Assembly: GCF_038502225.1 (NCBI RefSeq)
Contig: NC_091311.1
Location: 28,922,352-28,986,351, forward strand
Direction of reading: 5' to 3'
Length of the DNA: 64,000 nt
Source: Cherax quadricarinatus
Lineage: Eukaryota; Arthropoda; Malacostraca; Decapoda; Parastacidae
A program made the translations under genes and the position numbers. Positions within the stretch are counted from its first letter, which is position 1. The number at the start of each line of letters is the position of its first letter. Positions 11,290 to 22,590 of this stretch are shown one piece after another. The notes under the pieces were generated by a model that was given only the letters and a program-made list of their open reading frames with translations, was not told the origin of the DNA and did not search any database.

Positions 11290-12478
11290 ACTCACCTAGT
11301 TGAGGTTGCAGGGGTCGGGTCCAAGCTCCTGGCCCCGCATCTTCACTGGTCGCTACTAGGTCACTCTCTCCGAACCGTGAGCTTTATCATACCTCTGCTT
11401 AAAGCTATGTATGGATCCTGCCTCCACTACATCGCTTTCCAAACTGTTCCACTTCCTGACTACTCTGTGGCTGAAGAAATACTTCCTAACATCCCTGTGA
11501 TTCATCTGTGTCTTCAGCTTCCAACTGTGGCCCCTTGTTACTGTGTCCCATCTCTGGAACATCCTGTCTTTGTCCACCTTGTCAATTCCTCTCAGTATTT
11601 TGTATGTCGTTATCATGTCCCCCCTATCTCTCCTGTCCTCCAGTGTCGTCAGGTTGCTTTCCCTTAACCTCTCCTCGTAGGACATACCTCTTAGCTCTGG
11701 GACTAGTCATGTTGCAAACCTTTGCACTTTCTCTAGTTTCTTTACATGCTTGGCTAGGTGTGGGTTCCCAACTGGTGCCGCATACTCCAATATGGGCCTA
11801 ACGTACACGGTGTACAGGGTCGTGAACGATTCCTTAAGATATCGGAGTGCTGTTCTGAGGTTTGCTAGGCGCCCATATGCTGCAGCAGTTATTTGGTTGA
11901 TATGCGCTTCAGGAGATGTGCCTGGTGTTATACTCATCCCAAGATCTTTTTCCTTCAACGAGGTTTGTAGCCTCTGGCCCCCTAGACTGTACTCCGTCTG
12001 CGGTCTTCTTTGGCATTCCCCAATCTTCATGACTTTGCACTTGGTGGGGTTGAACTCCAGGAGCCAATTGCTGGCCCAGGTCTGCAGCCTGTCCAGATCC
12101 CTTTGTAGTTCTGCCTGGTCTTCGATCGAATGAATTCTCATCAACTTCACGTCATCTGCAAACAGGGACACTTCGGAGTCTATTCCTTCCGTCATGTCGT
12201 TCACAAATACTAGAAACAGCACTGGTCTTAGGACTGACCCCTGTGGGACCCCGCTGGTCACAGGTGCCCACTCTGACACCTCGCCACGTACCATTACTCG
12301 CTGCTGTCTTCCTGACAAGTATTCCCTGATCCATTGTAGTGCCTTGATATCCCTGCTTGGTCCTCCAGTTTTTGCACTAATCTCTTGTGTGGAACTGTGT
12401 CAAACTCCTTCTTGCAGACCAAGAAAATGCAATCCACCCACCCCTCTCTCTCTTGTATTACTGCTGTCACCATGTGTT
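11285..12478 (-). mobile_element. LINE family B, 5'-truncated copy B1
   Basis: The element runs from its 3' end (GTGAGTAC, then (AC)n) through the 3' UTR into RT coding sequence, and stops where a family A 3' end begins at about 12473. The segment upstream of motif B is frameshifted. Together with the A copy and B2 it forms a head-to-tail minus-strand block from 11.2 to 13.8 kb. Confidence 0.85.
11707..12318 (-). pseudogene. Family B LINE reverse transcriptase, partial
   Basis: 203 codons start inside the RT with SGVPQGSVLRPVLF (motif B) and continue to LFADDVKL (motif C, both Asp kept), then the thumb and C-terminal region (KEKDLGMSITPGTSPEAHIN, YVRPILEYAAPV). A TGA replaces the expected Arg codon after QRFAT. 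The reading resumes in the 109-codon frame at 11356-11685 (MSYEERLRE...). There is no endonuclease domain. This is a dead fragment of a CR1/Jockey-type polymerase. Confidence 0.85.
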
Positions 12479-13162
12479 ACCTGGAGGTTACCTGGAGGTT
12501 ATTCCGGGGATCAACGCCCCCGCGGCCCGGTCCATGACCAGGCCTCCCGATGGATCAGGGCCTGATCAACTAGGCTGTTACTGCTGGCCGCACGCAGTCC
12601 AACTTACGAGCCACAGCCCGGCTGATCCTGCACTGACTTTAGGTATCTGTCCAGCTCTCTCTTGAAGGCAGCCAGGGGTTTATTGGCAATTCCCCTAATG
12701 CTTGCTGGGAGGCTGTTGAACAGTTTTGGGCCCCGGACACTTATGGTGTTTTCCCTTAGTGTACAAATGGCGCCCCTACTTTTTATTGGGGGCATTTTGC
12801 ATCGCCTGCCCAGTCTTTTACTTTCGTAGGGAGTGATTTCTGTGTGCAGATTTGGGACCATTCCTTCCAAGATTTTCCAAGTGTAGATTATGATATATCT
12901 CTCCCTCCTGCGTTCCAACGAGTACAAGTCAAGTGCTTCCAAGCGTTCCCAGTAGTTAAGGTGCTTGACAGAACTTATACGTGCAGTAAAGGATCTCTGT
13001 ACACTCTCTAGATCTTCGATTTCACCTGCTTTGAATGGAGATGTTAATGTACAGCAGTATTCCAGCCTAGAGAGAACAAGTGATTTGAAAAGGATCATCA
13101 TGGGCTTGGCATCTCTCGTTTTGAAAGTTCTCATTATCCATCCTATCATCCTATCATTATCC

Positions 13163-13163
<1 letters not shown>
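12473..13163 (-). mobile_element. LINE family A, 3' portion (copy A2)
   Basis: It starts with TACCTGGAGGTTACCTGGAG, the inverted 3'-terminal repeat, followed by the GC-rich 3' UTR and the RT C-terminal coding region. The open frame is at 12604-13239, but its first 25 or so residues are (TH)n translated from the adjacent microsatellite. Family A sequence ends abruptly at (GT)n at 13164. Confidence 0.85.

Positions 13164-13233
<70 letters not shown>
13164..13233. repeat. (GT)n microsatellite joining two LINE fragments
   Basis: About 35 GT units lie between the internal end of an A copy and the 3' end of B2. The A side ends in TATCCTTTGTGTG, so the join falls where the LINE itself has a short GT match. 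Confidence 0.95.
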
Positions 13234-13236
<3 letters not shown>

Positions 13237-13759
13237 CACCTAGTTGAGATTGCGGGGGTCGAGTCCGAGCTCCTGGCCCCGCCTCTTCACTGATCGCTAC
13301 TAGGTCACTCTCCCTGAGCCGTGAGCTTTATCATACCTCTGCTTAAAGCTATGTATGGATCCTGCCTCCACTACATCACTTCCAAAACTATTCCACTTAC
13401 TGACTACTCTGTGGCTGAAGAAATACTTCCTAACATCCCTGTGATTCATCTGTGTCTTCAGCTTCCAACTGTGTCCCCTTGTTACTGTGTCCATTCTCTG
13501 GAACATCCTGTCTTTGTCCACCTTGTCAATTCCTCTCAGTATTTTGTATGTCGTTATCATGTCCCCCCTATCTCTCCTGTCCTCCAGTGTCGTCAGGTTG
13601 ATTTCCCTTAACCTCTCCTCGTAGGACATACCTCTTAGCTCTGGGACTAGTCTTGTTGCAAACCTTTGCACTTTCTCTAGTTTCTTTACGTGCTTGGCTA
13701 GGTGTGGGTTCCAAACTGGTGCCGCATACTCCAGTATGGGCCTAACGTACACGGTGTAC

Positions 13760-13762
<3 letters not shown>
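13234..13762 (-). mobile_element. LINE family B, 3' portion (copy B2)
   Basis: It has the family B 3' end and the RT C-terminal region. The frame at 13300-13845 encodes LYTVYVRPILEYAAPVWNPH to SGRVT without a stop and is closely similar to B1 and B3. It is truncated at TACAGGGTGTGTG, inside coding sequence, by another (GT)n. Confidence 0.85.

Positions 13763-13827
<65 letters not shown>
13763..13827. repeat. (GT)n microsatellite
   Basis: About 30 GT units follow directly on family B coding sequence. Confidence 0.95.
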
Positions 13828-13828
<1 letters not shown>

Positions 13829-13829
13829 T

Positions 13830-14585
13830 AAAGAATGGAATTCATTACACATTTACAAATAAATTAAGTTTACACATAATTATAAACTAAGAAAAACATA
13901 GCGTAGTGAATTAAAATCTCTTTTTTTACGATAACTCCCGAGCTGAAAATTTTGTGTGTGGAAGCCATGAATCACGAGGGTCGTGTTTAGTTTAGAGACA
14001 GAGTGTAGTCACGTCTTATGAAACAATCCATTAAGTTGTGATCCACTGTTGTCCTCCACCGGCTGTAGGACGCGGTGCGCCTTGGGCGCTGTTAACACCT
14101 ATCGTTGTTACTTCACTAATTTCACAACACTTCTCCCAACGTTGATTTCCTAACGCTTCCTGTAAGATTACAAATACCATTTGTTGTTACGGTGGGTTGC
14201 GAAAACTTTAAATTATATATATATATCCCCAGAGAAGCAAAGTACAAAGAAGAGACCGCGGTACTTCTGAGGAGGAGGTGACCGAGCGTAACCACAGTCT
14301 TGTAAGACTATCACTGGTGGTTTGAGTATGAGTTGCTTTCTCAGGTTACCTCAGCCTCCTCGTCAGTGCTCCCTTCCACCCACCACTGGTCTCTCTGCGT
14401 CTCATCATTTTTAATTAGATACTCTTTGGCAGTTACTGTCTTGTAACTGCAGCGAGCCTAGTCCCTAACTACAAGTAGCAGGTACAACAAGCACACTGGG
14501 CCCTCGTCATCCCTTGATGCCTTCACCTTATAATGTCTATCATGCACAATGTCTATCATACGCACTCGAACAAGTGTAATGAGGC
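13830..14585. other. Unassigned sequence
   Basis: AT-rich DNA with a small TA run near 14213-14226. No ORF, repeat family or RNA gene recognised. Confidence 0.4.
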
Positions 14586-14990
14586 ATGGCATAGAGGCGA
14601 GAGATGGTAGGAATGGAGAGAAGGGAAGGAGGAGAGGGGGAGAAAAAAGGATGATGGGGGGATTGATTGGTAGAGGGGGAATGGGAAGGAAGAGGGAGGG
14701 CAGGGGTGAGCAGAGGGAAGGAGGGAGCGTGTGTTTGGGAGTTTCGGACGCAGTGGGGCGGGACGAGACATCAAACGACGCCGCCCTCTCCCTGACCCCC
14801 ACACACATAAATCTTCTCTTGTTTTATGCTTCCCGCTGCCCTTCACTATTACGCCCTGCCTCTCCTCTTACTCTTCCTTATCTTCATCTACCTCCTCCAC
14901 CTCCTCTTCTTCCTCCTCCTCTTCTTCCTCCTCCTCCTCTTCTTCCTCCTCCTCCTCTTCTTCCTCCTCCTCTTCCTCATTCTAATCTTA
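14586..14990. repeat. G-rich tract followed by (CCT/CTT)n tract
   Basis: 14586-14750 is purine-rich with many GGG runs. 14858-14985 is a CTCCTC/TTCTTC array. The 84-162 codon frames here (poly-S, poly-L, P-rich) are compositional artefacts. Confidence 0.8.
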
Positions 14991-15170
14991 TTCATTCGCC
15001 TACGCTTCATCTTTTCTCCCTGACAATAAACGGGTAAAAAATAAAGACGAATCCGTATTAGAAAATTAAAGTGTTCAATGACTATTTTCTTGAAATAAAA
15101 TATCATATATTTTGATCGATGAAAAGTGTGAAAACCTTCATTTAACCACAACATATCACTACAAACTGGC

Positions 15171-15827
15171 ATGGTGCCAGATAAGTGGAAAATGGCAAAT
15201 GTGATACCTATTTTCAAAACAGGTGACAGGTCCTTAGCTTCGAACTATAGACCAATAAGCTTAACCTCCATAGTGGGAAAATTTATGGAATCAATAAATG
15301 CCGAGGCAGTTCGTAGCCACCTTGAAAAGCATAAATTAATCAACGAATCTCAGCATGGTTTTACAAAGGGGCGTTCCTGCCTTACGAATTTGTTAACTTT
15401 TTTCACTAAGGTATTTGAGGAGGTAGATCATGGTAATGAATATGATATTGTGTATATGGACTTCAGTAAGGCTTTTGACAGGGTCCCACAGAGACTATTG
15501 AGGAAAATTAAGGCACATGGAATAGGAGGAGAAATTTTTTCCTGGATAAAGGCATGGTTGACAAATAGGGAGCAGAGAGTTTGCATAAATGGGGAGAAAT
15601 CAGAGTGGGGAAGCGTCACGAGCGGTGTTCCACAGGGGTCAGTGTTGGGCCCCCTGCTGTTCACAACCTACATAAACGACATAGATGAGGGCATAAAGAG
15701 CGACATCAGCAAGTTTGCCGATGACACCAAACTAGGCCGTCGAATTCATTCTGACGAGGACATTAGAACACTCCAGGAAGATTTGAATAGACATGCAGTG
15801 GTCGGAGAAGTGGCAGATGCAGTTTAA
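15171..15827 (+). pseudogene. Family C LINE reverse transcriptase, fingers to motif C
   Basis: The frame has NYRPISLTS (25-33), QHGFTKGRSCLTNLL (61-75), motif A YMDFSKAFD (95-103), motif B SGVPQGSVLGPLLF (151-164) and motif C FADD (182-185), so all three catalytic Asp are present. A short indel near 15790 moves the downstream MQWSEKWQMQFNIDKCKVLNVG into another frame (15793-16056). Endonuclease and N-terminal RT are missing. The motifs fit the CR1/Jockey supergroup. Confidence 0.9.
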
Positions 15828-16113
15828 TATAGACAAATGCAAAGTTCTAAATGTTGGACAGGACAATAACCATGCCACATATAAACTAAATAATGTAGAT
15901 CTTAATATTACGGATTGCGAAAAAGATTTAGGAGTTCTGGTTAGCAGTAATCTGAAACCAAGACAACAGTGCATAAGTGTTCGCAATAAAGCTAATAGAA
16001 TCCTTGGCTTCATATCAAGTAGCATAAATAATAGGAGTCCTGAGGTTGTTCTTTAACTCTATACATCCTTGGTTAGGCCTCATTTAGATTATGCTGTACA
16101 GTTTTGGTCGGCG

Positions 16114-16318
16114 TAAACCCCTGGCTGCCTTCAAGAGAGAGCTGGACAGACACCTAAAGTCAGTGCCGGATCAGCCGGGCTGTGGCTCGTACGTCGGACT
16201 GCGTGCGGCCAGCAGTAACAGCCTAGTTGATCAGGCCCTGATCCATCGGGAGGCCTGGTCATGGACCGGGCCGCGGGGGCGTTGATCCCCGGAATAACCT
16301 CCAGGTAACCTCCAGGTA
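16114..16318 (+). mobile_element. LINE family A 3' end nested in family C
   Basis: It begins inside the A coding C-terminus (PLAAFKRELDRHLKSVPDQP) and ends with two copies of CCTCCAGGTA. Family C resumes immediately with CGTATTACAGAATGGATATA. No clear target-site duplication is visible. Confidence 0.85.
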
Positions 16319-16472
16319 TCGTATTACAGAATGGATATAAATGCTCTGGAAAATGTACGAAGGAGGATGACAAAGTTGATCCCATGTATCAGAAACCTTC
16401 CCAATTAGGATAGACTAAAGGCCCTGAATCCTGAATCTGCACACTCTAGAAAAACGTAGAATTAGGGGGGAT

Positions 16473-16730
16473 ATGATTGAGGTGTATAAATGGAAGACAG
16501 GAATAAATAAAGGGGATGTAAATAGTGTGCTGAAAATATCTAGCCTAGACAGGACTCGCAGCAATGGTTTTAAGTTGGAAAAATTCAGATTCAGGAAGGA
16601 TATAGGAAAGTACTGGTTTGGTAATAGAGTTGTGGATGAGTGGAACAAACTCCCAAGTACAGTTATAGAGGCCAGAACGTTGTGTAGCTTTAAAAATAGG
16701 TTGGATAAATACATGAGTGGATGTGGGTAG
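16473..16730 (+). pseudogene. Family C LINE ORF C-terminal fragment
   Basis: 85 codons (IEVYKWKTGIN... FRFRKDIGKYWFGNRVVDEW... FKNRLDKYMSGCG) form the conserved tail that follows RT in this LINE. The same tail recurs at 28455-28697, 61285-61458 and, inverted, at 50042-50310 and 63410-63560. Confidence 0.8.
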
Positions 16731-17087
16731 GTGTGAGTTGGACCTGATAGCTTGTGCTACCAGGTCGGTTGCCGTGTTCCTCCCTTAAGTCAATGTGACC
16801 TGACCTGACTAGGTTGGGTGCATTGGCTTAAGCCGGTAGGAGACTTGGACCTGCCTCGCATGGGCCAGTAGGCCTTCTGCAGTATTCCTTCGTTCTTATG
16901 TTCTTATGTTCTTATTTTTCTTCTGCAAACGCCTCTCTCTTTCTATTTCCCATCGTTATTATACAAGGGGATTGAAAACGCTCCCATCATCTTCACCTCC
17001 TGCCTACCTACCTGATAGAATATTTTCCACCACTTATTTTCCACATCTTCAGCACTTTATATAACATGGAAATTATTCTGTGTTAAA

Positions 17088-17092
<5 letters not shown>

Positions 17093-17163
<71 letters not shown>
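17093..17163. repeat. (TA)n microsatellite
   Basis: About 34 TA units immediately left of a MITE. Confidence 0.95.
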
Positions 17164-17167
<4 letters not shown>

Positions 17168-17169
17168 CG

Positions 17170-17377
17170 TATTATTGTACCCACGGAACAAGTGGTATTG
17201 ATCAATAACAACACTGCACTAGCCAAGCAGTCGAACCCATGCTGTTTTGGCCCACCTCATGTTGAGAGAAAACGCATGACGCTTTGGACCACTAAACCAC
17301 ACAATCCTTAACAATGGTGCATCCAGCCAAGCTAGATGCTATTGATCAATACCACTTGTTCCGTGGGTACAATAATA
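17170..17377 (-). mobile_element. 208-bp MITE with perfect 38-bp terminal inverted repeats and a tRNA-like core
   Basis: 17170-17207 and 17340-17377 are exact reverse complements (TATTATTGTACCCACGG... inward). On the minus strand the core carries an A-box-like TTAGTGGTCCAAAGCG and a B-box-like GGGTTCGACT (17229-17238), as in a tRNA-derived SINE. The MITE sits in TA-rich DNA. A related core without the full inverted repeats lies in the opposite orientation at 17455-17610. Whether it moves as a DNA transposon or is a SINE inside a palindrome is open. Confidence 0.7.
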
Positions 17378-17454
17378 TAATATACTGCTTGTTGAGCTAG
17401 TACACAAACAGGGAATAGAATGAAATTCGCTCAGAGACGTCCACACCACCGTAT

Positions 17455-17605
17455 GTCCTTCGATGGTGGGTACAACGTCTAGCTTGGCTGGATGCACCAT
17501 TGTTAAGGATTGTGTGGTCTAGTGGTCTAAAGTGTCATGCGTTTTTCTCACCATGAGGCGGGACAAAACAGCATGGGTTCGACTCCTTGGCTAGTGCAGT
17601 GTTGT

Positions 17606-17610
<5 letters not shown>
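17455..17610 (+). repeat. Inverted relative of the tRNA-like MITE core
   Basis: GGATGCACCATTGTTAAGGA, GTGGTCTAGTGGTCTAAAGT and a GGGTTCGACT B-box repeat the core of 17170-17377 in opposite orientation, ending in (TA)n. Confidence 0.7.
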
Positions 17611-18017
<407 letters not shown>

Positions 18018-18020
<3 letters not shown>

Positions 18021-18875
18021 TCCAACTACTCCGTTATGGAAAACTGGAGGAGATAATAACTAGAACAGAGTATACTACAGATTCTGGTCATACAATAGAG
18101 CGGAAAAATAATGTAAGGGACCTGGGAGTAGTAATGTCTGAGGATCTCACTTTCAAGGATCACAACAGTGCCACGATCGCACTTGCAAAGAAAATGATAG
18201 GATGGATAATGAGAACTTTCAAAACGAGAGATGCCAAGCCAATGATGATCCTTTTCAAATCACTTGTTCTCTCTAGGCTGGAATACTGCTGTACATTAAC
18301 ATCTCCATTCAAAGCAGGTGAAATCGCAGATCTAGAGAGTGTACAGAGATCCTTTACTGCACGTATAAGTTCTGTCAAGCACCTTAACTACTGGGAACGC
18401 TTGGAAGCACTTGACTTGTACTCGTTGGAACGCAGGAGGGAGAGATATATCATAATCTACACTTGGAAAATCTTGGAAGGAATGGTCCCAAATCTGCACA
18501 CAGAAATCACTCCCTACGAAGGTAAAAGACTGGGCAGGCGATGCAAAATGCCCCCAATAAAAAGTAGGGGCGCCATTGGTACACTAAGGGAAAACGCCAT
18601 AAGTGTCCGGGGCCCAAAACTGTTCAACAGCCTCCCATCAAGCATTAGGGGAATTGCCAATAAGCCCCTGGCTGCCTTCAAGAGAGAGCTGGACAGATAC
18701 CTAAAGTCAGTGCCGGATCAGCCAGGCTATGGTTCGTACGTTGGACTGCGTGCGGCCAGCAGTAACAGCCTAGTTGATCAGACCCTGATCCATCGGGAGG
18801 CCTGGTCATGGACCGGGGCCGCAGGGGCGTTGATCCCCGGAATAACCTCCAGGTAACCTCCAGGTAACCTCCAGG
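18018..18875 (+). mobile_element. LINE family A, 3' portion (copy A4)
   Basis: Starts at AAATTCCAACTACTCCG directly after (TA)n, so the 5' junction lies at a TATAAATT match. It ends with three tandem CCTCCAGGTAA units, the family's 3'-terminal repeat. Confidence 0.9.
18134..18856 (+). pseudogene. Family A LINE ORF, post-RT C-terminal region
   Basis: 240 codons downstream of the catalytic RT motifs: SEDLTFKDHN, KKMIGWIMRTFKTRDAKPMM, LVLSRLEYCCTLTSP, YIIIYTWKILEGMVPNLHTE, FNSLPSSIRGIANKPLAAFK. The start codon falls mid-protein, so this is a truncated fragment. The reading continues through the 3' UTR (SYVGLRAASSN...), which is probably not coding in the intact element. Confidence 0.85.
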
Positions 18876-19093
18876 TACACACACGAGGGCACACATGGAG
18901 GGTATATAGTGAATTACCACTTACGCAAGGTTACTGGAAGGGGGAAATAACATGATATGGAAAGAGGGGAGTTATTGCGCTGATCTCTTACTATTACACA
19001 AGAATGAGAAATGGGAGTGCAAACTATAGTGGTGATAGGGACACTTAGTCCGCTACAGGTCTCTTATAAACCTTGGTCTGTCTGCTGATCCAG

Positions 19094-21743
19094 CCATGGT
19101 AGGTCGGTAAGAGTGAGTCAACATCACATGGTAGGTCAGTAAGGCTGAGTCAACATCACATGGTAGGTCAGTAAGGCTGAGTCAACATCACATGGTAGGT
19201 CGGTAAGAGTGAGTCAACATCACATGGTAGGTCAGTAAGGCTGAGTCAACATCACATGGTAGGTCAGTAAGGCTGAGTCAACATCACATGGTAGGTCAGT
19301 AAGGCTGAGTCATCACATGGTAGGTCAGTAAGGCTGAGTCAACATCACATGGTAGGTCGGTAAGAGTGAGTCAACATCACATGGTAGGTCAGTAAGGCTG
19401 AGTCAACATCACATGGTAGGTCAGTAAGGCTGAGTCAACATCACATGGTAGGTCAGTAAGGCTGAGTCAACATCACATGGTAGGTCGGTAAGACTGAGTC
19501 AACATCACATGGTAGGTCAGTAAGGCTGAGTCAACATCACATGGTAGGCCGGTAAGGCTGAGTCAACATCACATGGTAGGTCGGTAAGGCTGAGTCAACA
19601 TCACATGATAGGTCGGTAAGGCTGAGTCAGCATCACATGGTAGGTCGGTAAGGCTGAGTCAGCATCACATGGTAGGTCGGTAAGGCTGAGTCAGCATCAC
19701 ATGGTAGGTCGGTAAGGCTGAGTCAACATCACATGGTAGGTCGGTAAGGCTGAGTCAACATCACATGGTAGGTCGGTAAGGCTGAGTCAGCATCACATGG
19801 TAGGTCGGTAAGGCTGAGTCAGCATCACATGGTAGGTCGGTAAGGCTGAGTCAGCATCACATGGTAGGTCGGTAAGGCTGAGTCAACATCACATGGTAGG
19901 TCGGTAAGACTGAGTCAGCATCACATGGTAGGTCGGTAAGGCTGAGTCAACATCACATGGTAGGTCGGTAAGGCTGAGTCAGCATCACATGGTAGGTCGG
20001 TAAGGCTGAGTCAGCATCACATGGTAGGTCGGTAAGGCTGAGTCAACATCACATGGTAGGTCGGTAAGGCTGAGTCAGCATCACATGGTAGGTCGGTAAG
20101 GCTGAGTCAGCATCACATGGTAGGTCGGTAAGGCTGAGTCAACATCACATGGTAGGTCGGTAAGGCTGAGTCAGCATCACATGGTAGGTCGGTAAGGCTG
20201 AGTCAACATCACATGGTAGGTCGGTAAGGCTGAGTCAGCATCACATGGTAGGTCGGTAAGGCTGAGTAAACATCACATGGTAGGTCGGTAAGGCTGAGTC
20301 AGCATCACATGGTAGGCCGGTAAGGCTGAGTCAGCATCACATGGTAGGTCGGTAAGGCTGAGTAAACATCACATGGTAGGTCGGTAAGGCTGAGTCAGCA
20401 TCACATGGTAGGTCGGTAAGCCTGAGTCAGCATCACATGATAGGTAGGTAAGGCTGAGTCAGCATCACATGGTAGGTCGGTAAGGCTGAGTCAGCATCAC
20501 ATGGTAGGTCGGTAAGGCTGAGTCAGCATCACATGGTAGGTCGGTAAGGCTGAGTCAGCATCACATGGTAGGTCGGTAAGGCTGAGTCAGCATCACATGG
20601 TAGGTCGGTAAGGCTGAGTCAGCATCACATGGTAGGTAGGTAAGGCTGAGTCAACATCACATGGTAGGTAGGTAAGGCTGAGTCAGCATCACATGGTAGG
20701 TCGGTAAGGCTGAGTCAGCATCACATGGTAGGTCGGTAAGGCTGAGTCAGCATCACATGGTAGGTAGGTAAGGCTGAGTCAACATCACATGGTAGGTAGG
20801 TAAGGCTGAGTCAGCATCACATGGTAGGTCGGTAAGGCTGAGTCAGCATCACATGGTAGGTCGGTAAGGCTGAGTCAGCATCACATGGTAGGTCGGTAAG
20901 GCTGAGTCAGCATCACATGGTAGGTCGGTAAGGCTGAGTCAGCATCACATGGTAGGTCGGTAAGGCTGAGTCAGCATCACATGGTAGGTCGGTAAGGCTG
21001 AGTCAGCATCACATGGTAGGTCGGTAAGGCTGAGTCAGCATCACATGGTAGGTCGGTAAGGCTGAGTCAGCATCACATGGTAGGTCGGTAAGGCTGAGTC
21101 AGCATCACATGGTAGGTCGGTAAGGCTGAGTCAGCATCACATGGTAGGTCGGTAAGGCTGAGTCAGCATCACATGGTAGGTCGGTAAGGCTGAGTCAGCA
21201 TCACATGGTAGGTCGGTAAGGCTGAGTCAGCATCACATGGTAGGTCGGTAAGGCTGAGTCAGCATCACATGGTAGGTCGGTAAGGCTGAGTCAGCATCAC
21301 ATGGTAGGTCGGTAAGGCTGAGTCAGCATCACATGGTAGGTCGGTAAGGCTGAGTCAGCATCACATGGTAGGTCGGTAAGGCTGAGTCAGCATCACATGG
21401 TAGGTCGGTAAGGCTGAGTCAGCATCACATGGTAGTTCGGTAAGGCTGAGTCAGCATCACATGGTAGGTCGGTAAGGCTGAGTCAGCATCACATGGTAGG
21501 TCGGTAAGGCTGAGTCAGCATCACATGGTAGGTCGGTAAGGCTGAGTCAGCATCACATGGTAGGTCGGTAAGGCTGAGTCAGCATCACATGGTAGGTCGG
21601 TAAGGCTGAGTCAGCATCACATGGTAGGTCGGTAAGGCTGAGTCAGCATCACATGGTAGGTCGGTAAGGCTGAGTCAACATCACATGGTAGGTCGGTAAG
21701 GCTGAGTCAACATCACATGGTAGGTCGGTAAGGCTGAGTCAAC
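19094..21743 (+). repeat. 32-bp satellite array, about 83 units
   Basis: The unit is CATCACATGGTAGGTCGGTA followed by AGGCTGAGTCAG (A in place of the last G in many units). The period is 32 bp, with one 4-bp deletion near 19310. Units before about 19620 mostly read GGTCAGTAAG and GTCAAC; later units are homogenised to GGTCGGTAAG and GTCAGC. Every unit holds TGAGTCA, an AP-1 consensus. There are no unique spacers, so it is a satellite rather than a CRISPR. Confidence 0.97.
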
Positions 21744-22119
21744 TTAACATTTTCGATGAAATATAATTTTTAATTATCTCCCTTTTAGCCTGAAATCCAC
21801 ATTGGGTAAACTACATAAAGAATGAAATTGCACAATATCGTGACTGGAACAATACACTAATAACCCACTCATAAGAAACTGAAATTTTGACAACGTTTCG
21901 CTCCTGTTAGTCACAGAGAAAAACGCTAAGGGAAGGGAGCCAGAATATATATGAGACGGGGGCGAGGGTCGGGAGACAGCGGTGATGTATAAGTTATATA
22001 ATTATTAACATAATTTCGAGCAAAACGTTGAGGAAATGACCACAATACCACTTAATGAGACGTTAATATAGCTACGTTTCATTTGGTAGAAGCGATACGT
22101 AGCTGTTAAAAAAAAAAAA

Positions 22120-22200
22120 AGTTTCTTAAACCACGGTACGGGCGGGGATTGAACTCGCGTCTAGCGAGTCGTAAAACTCACAGTGTCTCTTTACTTGCTC
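22120..22200 (-). repeat. tRNA-like fragment
   Basis: CGGGGATTGAACTCGCGTCT reads on the minus strand as a degenerate B box, preceded by GACTCGCTAGACG. It is probably a SINE head remnant; a complete tRNA is not present. Confidence 0.3.
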
Positions 22201-22554
22201 GTATAAATTACTTGCATCATTTCTAACAATTCCAAATGAATATCACCTTCGACAACATTCAAACAAATATTCACACAAATATTCAAATATTCACCATGAG
22301 GAAGAAGACTACGACAGTATTTATATGGGCGAGAATAAGATCTTCGATAAGGTACAACACAAGATACTGGTATAAAAATAGAAAGCGGCAACACACGGTA
22401 TCGCAGAAGTCTCTTTTGGACCGAGGCATAACTTACTGTTAGGTATTAGAGAACTCTGAAGATATAGACTGGGGTAACAAACTATCATAATAGCTTGTGC
22501 AGTTATCAAGCTGAAGATTGAGACACTTATGCAGCATATGGGAATCTTTATTCA

Positions 22555-22590
22555 GGAAACGTTTCGCCACACAGTGGCTTCATCAGTCCA
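22555..22590 (-). ncRNA. Hammerhead-type ribozyme motif (left arm)
   Basis: Mirror image of 22761-22796: CTGATGA, GCCAC/GTGGC, GAAA and ACGT on the minus strand. Confidence 0.65.

Larger units (their letters stand above)
15140..16918 (+). mobile_element. LINE family C, 5'-truncated, with nested family A fragment
   Basis: RT coding sequence begins near 15150 (QTGMVPDKWKMANVIPIFK), runs to a C-terminal segment at 16473-16730, and is followed by a 3' UTR with GGGCCAGTAGGCC and a terminal repeat of TTCTTATG. A family A 3' end is inserted at about 16114-16318. The RT frame is broken near 15790 and again around 16050. Confidence 0.85.

Noticed and set aside
11176..11667. 163-codon plus-strand frame beginning with (CV)n
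   Set aside because: Antisense shadow of the family B LINE plus (GT)n. The coding sense is the minus strand, which holds RT motifs.
19094..21743. CRISPR array
   Set aside because: The 32-bp units are contiguous with no unique spacers and no cas genes, and the DNA is plainly eukaryotic. It is a satellite.
22120..22200. Functional tRNA gene
   Set aside because: Only a degenerate B box is visible; acceptor and anticodon stems are not complete.
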